Shown piece after piece: positions 23,914 through 30,599 of a DNA stretch of 30,599 nucleotides; position 1 is the first letter of the stretch; every line of letters begins with the position of its first letter. The position numbers and the translations under genes are program-made. The notes beneath the pieces are model-generated. The model saw only the letters and a list, made by a program, of their open reading frames with translations. It made no database searches and had not been told where the DNA came from. Location of the stretch: positions 1 through 30,599 of the forward strand of contig JAIRYB010000133.1 of the NCBI GenBank assembly GCA_031267955.1, in the 5' to 3' direction. Source of the DNA: Spirochaetaceae bacterium. Its GTDB lineage: Bacteria; Spirochaetota; Spirochaetia; Treponematales; Breznakiellaceae.

Positions 23914-25800
23914 ATGTCGTCATTCCTGCCGGGGCCCGATCCCCTTGATGAAGAAAAACCCCAGTTGCGGATGCGGGTACTCCAGGTTATTTTTATCCTG
24001 ATCTTCGCGCTGTACGGCCTCCGGCTGTTCGCGATGCAGATACTGAACGGCGAAATATACGTTAGCCGCGCCCAGAATATCGCCCGCCAGACCACCATAA
24101 TAAACGCCCAGCGGGGCGAAATTTACGACCGGAATTTCGACCAGCCCCTGGTACTTAATACTGATTCTTTTGCCGTAAATATTACCCCGGCGGAAGTACC
24201 CAACGACAGAATGTCCGAGGTGATCGGCCGCACGGCAAGAATCCTCGGAATAGACCGGGAGCAGATCGACAGGAGAATTCCCGCGCAGTATTACTACCTT
24301 TACCAGCCGGTCGAAATCGCCGTCAATGTCCCTTTTAGCACTATTGCCACTATCGCGGAAAACGCGGACGCCCTTCCGGGGGTTTCCTGGCAGTCCAAGC
24401 CCATCAGAAACTACGCCGGCCTGGAGAGCCTTTCCCATATCATCGGCTATGTGGGGAACATTACCCGGGACGAGCTTACCATGCTCTACAACCAGGGTTA
24501 CCAGCAGGGGGATATAATCGGCAAGGCGGGAATAGAACGGCAGTACGACGAAGCCCTGCGCGGGAAAAAAGGGCGGGAAACCCGGACGGTCGATGTCCGG
24601 GGCAGGCGTATCGCCCGTGATACAAACTACATACGGGAATCCCCGCAGATGGGGAAAAACCTGGTACTCACCATAGACCGTTCCGTGCAGACCCTCGCGG
24701 AAAGAGCCCTGGGAAGGCGCATGGGGGCGGTTGTAGTTATGAGGCCGTCTACCGGCGAGATACTCGCCATGGTGTCCTACCCCTGGTACAACCCGAATAT
24801 ATTCAGCCGTACCGATTTCGACGCCGATTACCAGTCCCTGATAAACGATCCGAACAAGCCGCTCTTAAACAGGGCCATACAGTCAAGCTATCCGCCGGCG
24901 TCCACCTTCAAAATTGTCATGACAACCGGAATCCTCGCGGAAAACGTATTCTCCCCGGAACAAACTATCGACTGCCTGGGGGAGCTTTCTTACGGCGACC
25001 GGCTCTGGCGCTGCCATATCCGCAGGCCGGGCCACGGCCGGCTTAACCTGCAGCGGGCTATGGCCCAGTCCTGCGATATTTATTACTGGGTCGTGGGCCG
25101 GGATTACCTTGGCGTGGAGCGCATTGTAAGCTACGCCCGGAAATACGGGTACGGGGAATTGACCGGCATTGATCTCCCCGGCGAAATTGCCGGTTTTGTA
25201 CCGACCCCCCAGTGGAAGGACAGGCGTTTCCACGAACGGTGGCTTGGCGGCGATACGATGAATATGTCCATCGGCCAGGGCTATACCCTGGTTACCCCCA
25301 TACAAATGGCCAATATGGCGGCCCTGGTGGCAAACGACGGCATCATCTACAAGCCCCATTTCCTCAGGGAAGTGCGGGACCCCCTGACCGGCGCGGTAGA
25401 GCAGAATGTCCTGCCCGAAATTCTGCACGAAAGCGACATAGACAAAGAAGTGCTCGCCAGGGTACGCCGGGATATGCGCTCCGTTATCAGCGAGGGGACC
25501 GCCCGGTTCCCCCTGAATATTCAGTCCGTGGAGATAGCGGGAAAAACCGGGACCGGGGAAGTCGGCCTGCAGAACAGGTGGCATTCCTGGTTTACGGCTT
25601 TCGCGCCTTACCGGACCGATAATCCGGAAGAACGCGTGGTGGTTTCCATTATTGTTGAAGCGGTAAATGACTGGGAGTGGTGGGCCCCTTACGCTTCGGC
25701 CATCATATTCCAGGGAATATTCGCCGGGCAGAGCTACGAAGAAGCGGTCCGCGCCCTTAATCTCCAATACATCATGCCGATTCAGGGGCGGCGGGAATAA
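23914..25800 (+). CDS. mrdA: Penicillin-binding protein 2 (elongation transpeptidase)
   Basis: The 628-residue class B PBP cross-links peptidoglycan in the elongation complex. A transmembrane helix (about 20-41) is followed by the pedestal domain, with RGEIYDRN near 66-73, and the transpeptidase domain. The active-site serine is S330 in STFK (330-333). The second motif is SCD (386-388), where the consensus is SxN; D in third place is common in PBP2-type enzymes. The third is KTG (544-546). It pairs with RodA, whose ATG overlaps this stop by one base. Confidence 0.95.
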   Translation: MSSFLPGPDPLDEEKPQLRMRVLQVIFILIFALYGLRLFAMQILNGEIYVSRAQNIARQTTIINAQRGEIYDRNFDQPLVLNTDSFAVNITPAEVPNDRMSEVIGRTARILGIDREQIDRRIPAQYYYLYQPVEIAVNVPFSTIATIAENADALPGVSWQSKPIRNYAGLESLSHIIGYVGNITRDELTMLYNQGYQQGDIIGKAGIERQYDEALRGKKGRETRTVDVRGRRIARDTNYIRESPQMGKNLVLTIDRSVQTLAERALGRRMGAVVVMRPSTGEILAMVSYPWYNPNIFSRTDFDADYQSLINDPNKPLLNRAIQSSYPPASTFKIVMTTGILAENVFSPEQTIDCLGELSYGDRLWRCHIRRPGHGRLNLQRAMAQSCDIYYWVVGRDYLGVERIVSYARKYGYGELTGIDLPGEIAGFVPTPQWKDRRFHERWLGGDTMNMSIGQGYTLVTPIQMANMAALVANDGIIYKPHFLREVRDPLTGAVEQNVLPEILHESDIDKEVLARVRRDMRSVISEGTARFPLNIQSVEIAGKTGTGEVGLQNRWHSWFTAFAPYRTDNPEERVVVSIIVEAVNDWEWWAPYASAIIFQGIFAGQSYEEAVRALNLQYIMPIQGRRE

Positions 25801-27110
25801 TGAAGCTGCAAAATATCCTGGGAATAGATTATTTACTGCTCCTCTCGGCCATTGCGCTTTCTGTTTTTGGAATCCTCTTTATCTATTCTTCGGGTATTAA
25901 CGCTTCCGGCGTCCAGGTGTCGAATGAATACGTAAGGCAGATAATCTTCGCCTCTTTCGGATTGGTCCTGGCACTGGCACTGGCCATGATCAATTACCGG
26001 CGTTTATATGAAATATCGGTATACCTTTACCTGGGTACCCTTGCGCTTCTTGTCTATACATGCCTGTTCGGCCGCATGGTGTCAGGCGCCCGCGCGTGGA
26101 TCGGCGTAGGCTCTTTCGGCATCCAGCCTTCGGAATTCGCTAAAATAACAACCATCATCCTTCTTGCCCGGTATCTGGATTCCTCCAAACGGAACCCCCA
26201 GTCTTTCCTGCGCTTCGCCATTTCCTGCGTTATCGTATTTGTCCCGATGTGCCTGATTCTGCTGCAGCCGGACTTTGGAACATCCCTTGTTTTTATTCCC
26301 ATTCTGCTTGTAACAACCTTTATCGCGGGCGTTTCCATAAAATACGTACTGTTCTTCGGCGCCTGTATCGCGCTTACGGGGTTTCTCATGGGCCTGCCCC
26401 TCTGGCAGACCTATATTATGCGGAACGCATCTTCTTCCCTGTCCATACTCACGAACTTCCGCTTTGTGTCGGCAACAATCCTCTCGCTGCTTATAGTGCT
26501 TTTTATCGCGCTTTTCGGGTTTCTGCGCTACAAGAAACGGTATTTTTACTGGATAGTCTATACAACGGCGATAGTAATACTGTCGCTGGGCCTGTCATTC
26601 CTGTCCCACAGGGTGCTTATGGATTATCAAATTATGCGGCTTATTGTATTTCTTGATCCCAATGTAGATCCCCAGGGTTCGGGCTGGAATATCATCCAGT
26701 CCATTACCGCCATAGGGTCAGGCGGCCTTTTGGGAAAGGGCTATCTCCGGGGGACGCAGAGCCACTACCGTTTCCTGCCCCAGCAGAGTACCGATTTTAT
26801 CTTCTCGATATACACGGAAGAATGGGGCTACGCGGGAGGCATTCTGGCTTTCGCCCTTTTCCTTTTGGTATGCCTCCGCTTAATCAGGATCGCAAAAACC
26901 ACAACCGATACATTCGGGTCCCTTATCGCGGCCGGCCTTTCTTCGGTTTATATTTTTCATTTTCTTATCAATGTGGGAATGACCATGGGGATTATGCCCA
27001 TTACCGGAATACCGCTGCTGTTCATGTCCTACGGGGGCTCCGCCATGATTACCGCCATGTGGGGCATCGGGCTTGCCCTTAGTATCTATATCAGAAGGTA
27101 CCAGCACTAA
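25800..27110 (+). CDS. rodA: Peptidoglycan glycosyltransferase RodA
   Basis: The 436-residue SEDS-family protein polymerises lipid II in the inner membrane together with PBP2. About ten hydrophobic segments are visible. Family blocks are SGARAWIGVGSFGIQPSEFAK (about 95-116), LLQPDFGTSLVF (about 155-166), QSTDFIFSIYTEEWG (about 327-341) and the C-terminal GIPLLFMSYGGSAMI. It ends the elongation cluster. RodA is preferred over FtsW because of the mreBCD-mrdA context. A longer loop than usual (about 205-260) holds two extra hydrophobic segments. Confidence 0.95.
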   Translation: MKLQNILGIDYLLLLSAIALSVFGILFIYSSGINASGVQVSNEYVRQIIFASFGLVLALALAMINYRRLYEISVYLYLGTLALLVYTCLFGRMVSGARAWIGVGSFGIQPSEFAKITTIILLARYLDSSKRNPQSFLRFAISCVIVFVPMCLILLQPDFGTSLVFIPILLVTTFIAGVSIKYVLFFGACIALTGFLMGLPLWQTYIMRNASSSLSILTNFRFVSATILSLLIVLFIALFGFLRYKKRYFYWIVYTTAIVILSLGLSFLSHRVLMDYQIMRLIVFLDPNVDPQGSGWNIIQSITAIGSGGLLGKGYLRGTQSHYRFLPQQSTDFIFSIYTEEWGYAGGILAFALFLLVCLRLIRIAKTTTDTFGSLIAAGLSSVYIFHFLINVGMTMGIMPITGIPLLFMSYGGSAMITAMWGIGLALSIYIRRYQH

Positions 27111-27113
27111 TTT

Positions 27114-29636
27114 ATGGGTATTCGTTTTGTTGATCCGCTGAAGGACCTTGGGGGCCTGCTTTCCACTGTGGAAAAACCCGCGCGCTATACAGGCGGCGAA
27201 TACGGAAGGCTTGCCGGTATTCCCCCCGGCGCGGCGGAAGGGACCGTCCTTTACATGGCGGCCGCCTTTCCGGATCTTTACGAAATCGGCATGTCAAACC
27301 AGGCCGCGCGCATCCTCTACAACCGCCTGAACCGTATTCCCGGCATAGTCTGCGACAGGGCCTTTGCCCCGGCGCCTGACTTTGAAAAGCTCCTCCGCGA
27401 ACAGGATCTGCCGCTTTACGGACTCGATACCGGAATCAGCCTTAAAGACCTTGACCTGCTCTGTTTTACCCTGAGTTACGAGCTGGGAATTTCGGGCGTC
27501 TTTTCCATGCTCGCTGCCGCTTCCATACCCCTGCGCGCCGCCGAAAGGGGCGAATCCGACCCCCTGGTGATCATGGGCGGGCCCTGCGTTTCCAATCCCC
27601 GACCATACGGGCGTTTTATCGACGCGTTCTGGATCGGCGAGGCGGAAGGCGGTTTTTTCGAGCTTGCCGGAAAAATGGCGGAATTAAAAAAAGCGGGGCA
27701 GGGGAGGGCGGCCCTTTTTTCCCTGCTGCGCGATCACCCTTCCGTGTGGATGGCCGGCAAGGAAAGAGCCCTGCGCGCTGTTGATACTGCCTTTGCCGAA
27801 CGCGGGGCGGACCCTGCGGTTTTTCCGGTTCCCAGCATGAAGATCGTCCAGCACCATGGGGCGGTGGAAATTATGCGCGGCTGCCCCTCGGGCTGCCGTT
27901 TCTGCCATGCCGGGATCTGGTACCGGCCCATGCGGCAGAAGGACGCCGCCGTTGTAGCCGGGGAGGCCCGCGCTTTTATCGAAGAAGGCGGCTACCGGGA
28001 GATCAGCCTTTCCTCCCTTTCCACAGGGGACTACCGCCATATTGGCGGCCTTTTGGAAACGCTTACCCGGGAATTTTCCCCAAGGCATATTTCTTTCCAG
28101 CTCCCTTCCCTGAAAGTGTCTACATTTTCCCTGCCCGTTCTGGAAAAAGTGTCCCGGGTCCGCAAGAGCGGCCTTACCTTCGCGGTCGAGACGGCAAACG
28201 AGCTGTGGCAGCTTGCGGTCAACAAATGCGTTCCCCGGGATTCTGTTGTTTCAATAATAAACGAAGCCCGGAAAAACGGCTGGCGGGGGGCGAAATTCTA
28301 CTTTATGATCGGCCTTCCGCCCCGGGAAACAGCGTCCGGGCCTTTGCGGGAAGAAGATGAAATCGTAGACTTTATCGCGGATGTGGGCCGCAGAACCCGC
28401 ACGCATTTTAACATAAACGTCGGCCCCTTTGTCCCCAAGCCGCATACGCCTTACCAGTTCTGCGCCCAGATTGACGAGGAAGAAGCGAAAAACAAACTTG
28501 GCTATATACGAGCCAAACTTAAGCCCCTGGGGCACAAGGTAAGCACGTCAAACCCGTTTACCGCCATGATCGAGGGCGTTTTGTGCCGGGGCGACGAAAG
28601 GGCGGGGGCCCTTGCCGAGGAGGCATTCCTCCGGGGCTGCCGGCTTGACGCCTGGGATGAATTTTTCAAAGAGGATATATGGCGCGAAATTTTTTCCCGG
28701 CATAGGGCGCTTGTAAGCGAAATACTTTCCGGCGGGAAAAATGCCGGGGAAGAACAGGGACCGGCCCCGCCCTGGGGCTGCGTTGATTCAGGCGTTTTGC
28801 CCGGATACCTGCGCCGGGAATACGAAAATTCCCTGGGTTCCCGGCCGACGGAACCCTGCGCCGGAAAATGCGCGCACCCCTGCGGCATCTGTCCCGGCCG
28901 GGGCCGTATCGCGGAGAACGCCGGTTCCGGCGAAAACATTCCCGGCCCGCCGCGCGCCGGAAAAACGGAAACAGAGATGCCGCAGGAGAACGGTATTCCG
29001 GCCCCTCCGGGCAAAAGTCCCGGATACCGGGCCGGCGGGCAGGCGGAGAATTCCCCCGGCATGGAAACCAGCCGTATGATCTTTTCTTTTACCAAAGAGG
29101 GGAGCGCGGTCTGGCTTTCCCACCTTTCGATAATAGAAGTCTTTTCCATGACGATGTGCCGCGCCGGTATCCCCATGCTTTTTACCCAGGGCTTTAACCC
29201 CCTGGCAAAAATTGATTTCGCGTCCCCGCTTTCCATCGGGATCGCGGCGGAAGGGGAAATCGCCACAGCGGACCTTGAACTCCGCATCGACGCCGAAGAA
29301 TTTATCCGCCGCGTCAACCGGAGGCTGCCTTCGGGAATATCGGTGGCCCGCGCCATGAATGTAAGCATAGCGTTCGGGACGAAAAAATATTCCGCCGCGT
29401 CGCTGCTCTGGGGGTATGAATACCGCCCGGGCAGAGGCGGCAGCGGTACGGACAGGGTTGAGGCCGCCCGGGAAAACGAGTACCGGCAGGAGCGGATGGA
29501 CGCGGGGGAATCGCTTTCGGATTTATGCCGCAGGACCGTCCTCGCGAAACGCCCGGGCACGGCCGGTACAGCCGCCCGGACTGAAGGATTGTCCTATTTC
29601 GATGTCTACCGGGAGATCTACGGAGAGGCCCGGTAA
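27114..29636 (+). CDS. B12-type radical SAM protein (TIGR03960-like) fused to DUF2344 domain
   Basis: The 840-residue protein has three parts. The N-terminal part (about 1-240) resembles the cobalamin-binding-like region of the TIGR03960 family. The radical SAM core has the iron-sulfur cysteines C257, C261 and C264 in CPSGCRFC. A cysteine-rich knot near 582-592 (CAGKCAHPCGIC) and a low-complexity Gly/Pro/Glu linker (about 595-650) lead to a DUF2344 domain (about 654-835), with FTKEGSAVWLSHLS and FTQGFNPLAKIDFA. The substrate is unknown; the family is often found near ribosomal or RNase E/G genes. ATG 27114 follows rodA by 3 nt. Its stop is 9 nt from the convergent gene, so there is no room for a conventional terminator. 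Confidence 0.9.
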   Translation: MGIRFVDPLKDLGGLLSTVEKPARYTGGEYGRLAGIPPGAAEGTVLYMAAAFPDLYEIGMSNQAARILYNRLNRIPGIVCDRAFAPAPDFEKLLREQDLPLYGLDTGISLKDLDLLCFTLSYELGISGVFSMLAAASIPLRAAERGESDPLVIMGGPCVSNPRPYGRFIDAFWIGEAEGGFFELAGKMAELKKAGQGRAALFSLLRDHPSVWMAGKERALRAVDTAFAERGADPAVFPVPSMKIVQHHGAVEIMRGCPSGCRFCHAGIWYRPMRQKDAAVVAGEARAFIEEGGYREISLSSLSTGDYRHIGGLLETLTREFSPRHISFQLPSLKVSTFSLPVLEKVSRVRKSGLTFAVETANELWQLAVNKCVPRDSVVSIINEARKNGWRGAKFYFMIGLPPRETASGPLREEDEIVDFIADVGRRTRTHFNINVGPFVPKPHTPYQFCAQIDEEEAKNKLGYIRAKLKPLGHKVSTSNPFTAMIEGVLCRGDERAGALAEEAFLRGCRLDAWDEFFKEDIWREIFSRHRALVSEILSGGKNAGEEQGPAPPWGCVDSGVLPGYLRREYENSLGSRPTEPCAGKCAHPCGICPGRGRIAENAGSGENIPGPPRAGKTETEMPQENGIPAPPGKSPGYRAGGQAENSPGMETSRMIFSFTKEGSAVWLSHLSIIEVFSMTMCRAGIPMLFTQGFNPLAKIDFASPLSIGIAAEGEIATADLELRIDAEEFIRRVNRRLPSGISVARAMNVSIAFGTKKYSAASLLWGYEYRPGRGGSGTDRVEAARENEYRQERMDAGESLSDLCRRTVLAKRPGTAGTAARTEGLSYFDVYREIYGEAR

Positions 29637-29645
29637 AAGCGGCAA

Positions 29646-30161
29646 TTATTCCAGGGCTAAAATTCTCTGGTGCTCGCTTTTCATGCTGGTTATGGTGATT
29701 ACCACCGTGGGGGCGGCCATAGGTATCACTGTGGTGGCGATAAAAAGCACGATGCGGCGCTCGCCGTTATCCCAGAAAATCATCTCGTTAAAAACCGGCG
29801 GCGCCTTTACGCCCTCGCCGTAAAGGCCTGAAAAAAGCTCTTTCGAGCTGTTATAAAAATTCCGGCAAAAATCCGGCGAATCCGTGGTGACGGTTACCGC
29901 GAGTTTGTACAGCCCGTAAACCGGATGGACAAAGTACCTGCCGGAAGCGTTTACCGCCGTATTGTATTCCGGCAAAGAACCGCTGTAATATTCGGCCCAG
30001 CAATAATCGCTGGTTCTCGCAAGGTGCGGCTTCCTGAGGAGCAGTTCGGCTACGGAAATTCCGATTTCATCGTATATGTAAACGATATCGGCGAAATTCT
30101 GGGCGGAGACGGCCCGGGACACCAGAAAAACAAAGGCCGATACCATGGCTCCGCGTTTCAT
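29646..30161 (-). CDS. Small exported protein of unknown function
   Basis: From ATG 30161 the product is 171 residues with a signal peptide (about 1-20, cleavage after VSA). The mature part has several aromatic residues and one longer hydrophobic stretch (about 138-155, IVLFIATTVIPMAAPTVVI). That stretch may be a membrane segment or a buried strand near the end. The SD is weak; the G5 run upstream is about 14 nt away. It is convergent with the radical SAM gene, and the repeat region lies just upstream. No family is recognised. Confidence 0.65.
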   Translation of the reverse strand: MKRGAMVSAFVFLVSRAVSAQNFADIVYIYDEIGISVAELLLRKPHLARTSDYCWAEYYSGSLPEYNTAVNASGRYFVHPVYGLYKLAVTVTTDSPDFCRNFYNSSKELFSGLYGEGVKAPPVFNEMIFWDNGERRIVLFIATTVIPMAAPTVVITITSMKSEHQRILALE

Positions 30162-30200
30162 GCCGGTTTTTCGGCCCCCGTATTGAAGTAGACAGAATAC

Positions 30201-30410
30201 GCATTATGCACAGTTGGCTATATCCCCCTTTTTTAAGCGTAAATAGAAAAGGACATGGGGGGACGTGCAAAACTGGTGGACCACTTGTCCATTATGCACA
30301 GTTAAATGTACCCCCCTCCCTAAACCGCGAACGGAAAGGGACAGGGGAAAATGAACAAAACTGGTGGACCACTTGCGCATTATGCACAGTTAAATGTACC
30401 CCCCTCCCTT
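30201..30410. repeat. Tandem repeat, 88-bp period, with TTATGCACA and GTGGACCAC boxes
   Basis: Three units begin at 30201, 30289 and 30377, exactly 88 bp apart; the third is partial. ATTATGCACAGTT opens each unit. CAAAACTGGTGGACCACTTG closes units one and two. The blocks beginning at about 30268 and 30356 match over about 54 bp except two bases, while the middles of units one and two have diverged. TTATGCACA fits the DnaA-box pattern TTATNCACA. The GTGGACCAC palindrome next to GCATTA also recalls subterminal transposase-binding repeats of IS21-type elements. Neither reading is proven. This accounts for most of the gene-free stretch 30162-30500. Confidence 0.85.
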
Positions 30411-30418
30411 TTTATATC

Positions 30419-30475
30419 GGCTAAACAGGCCGCGAACTTTACCCGCGCCGTTGGCGCGGCCCCGGCCTGTTAGCC
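30419..30475. repeat. Nested inverted repeat upstream of the partial right-end gene
   Basis: An outer stem pairs GGCTAAACAGGCCG (30419-30432) with CGGCCTGTTAGCC (30463-30475), with one bulged A. Inside it CCGCGCC (30443-30449) and GGCGCGG (30453-30459) form a second stem with a GTT loop. No T-run follows, so it is not a standard terminator. It lies 25 nt before the ATG at 30501 and could be an RNA structure of that leader or the end of a mobile or repeat element. Confidence 0.75.
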
Positions 30476-30500
30476 ACAGACCAAGCAAGGAGCCAGAACA

Positions 30501-30599
30501 ATGACCATTTTTAACGCGATAGCCGAAAGGCAAAGAATTTACAAGGACGCTATTGAAAACACGAAATCACTTGAACCTAAACCGCGTACCATGCAAAAA
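30501..30599 (+). CDS. Start of an unrecognised gene, cut by the window edge
   Basis: An ATG at 30501 has a good SD (AAGGAG, 8 nt upstream) and opens 33 codons to the edge with no stop. The visible residues are polar and helical (MTIFNAIAERQRIYKDAIEN and on), with no signal peptide. It does not look like a transposase N-terminus I know. Codon use is more AT-rich than in the neighbouring genes. Function unknown. Confidence 0.55.
   Translation, partial: MTIFNAIAERQRIYKDAIENTKSLEPKPRTMQK

Noticed and set aside
28502..29560. 352-residue minus-strand frame opposite the radical SAM gene
   Set aside because: Composition is Ser/Arg/Pro-rich as expected for an antisense frame of GC-rich coding DNA, and the + strand frame carries clear motifs.
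30201..30410. CRISPR array
   Set aside because: Period is 88 bp with only two to three units, the similar parts are up to about 54 bp, and no cas genes are near.
30290..30424. Short peptides read through the repeat region
   Set aside because: The frames follow the repeats and have no SD or conserved character.
1..30599. tRNA or rRNA genes
   Set aside because: No cloverleaf-like segment or rRNA signature was noticed in any intergenic gap; only rnpB is present.

Overview
The window is a dense, GC-rich bacterial chromosome segment, almost entirely ordinary housekeeping genes on the + strand. Gene content and order point to a spirochaete of the Treponema group, plausibly one of the GC-rich, termite-gut-type treponemes. 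The pointers are ftsY next to a lolCDE set, mltG-dnaG-rpoD followed by a coiled-coil zinc-ribbon gene, and mreBCD-PBP2-rodA followed by a radical SAM/DUF2344 fusion. This is inferred from protein character and synteny recalled from treponemes; no database comparison was made.

Left part (1-7.5 kb): a truncated folC on the - strand, divergent from murC and a yicC-family gene that overlap by 4 nt. Next is a - strand exported protein with two fibronectin-III-like segments and a TPR-like end, convergent with yicC. Divergent from it is prfB (RF2), which is split by a classical programmed +1 frameshift. A PEGA-like envelope protein follows.

Middle (7.5-20.4 kb): ftsY, an unrecognised exported protein with YD-like strands, lolC, lolD and lolE form one tightly overlapping block for protein targeting and lipoprotein release. 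After a YkgJ-type Cys-cluster protein and a 79-residue unknown come mltG, dnaG (TTG start inside the mltG end) and rpoD, then a coiled-coil C4 zinc-ribbon protein. The RNase P RNA gene starts directly at that protein's stop codon and ends in a T-run.

Right part (20.4-30.6 kb): a membrane-anchored TPR protein precedes the cell-elongation cluster mreB-mreC-mreD-mrdA-rodA, which controls lateral wall synthesis. Next is a large B12-type radical SAM protein fused to DUF2344, then a convergent small exported protein on the - strand. The last 440 bases change character. They hold an 88-bp-period tandem repeat carrying TTATGCACA and a GTGGACCAC palindrome, a long nested inverted repeat, and the start of an unrecognised gene cut by the window edge. 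This is the only clearly accessory-looking part.

Most genes overlap or abut, so translational coupling is probably widespread. The strongest non-standard signals are the prfB frameshift, the extended rnpB, the unknown gene inside the ftsY-lolCDE block, several starts that sit almost on top of -10 elements, and the right-end repeat.
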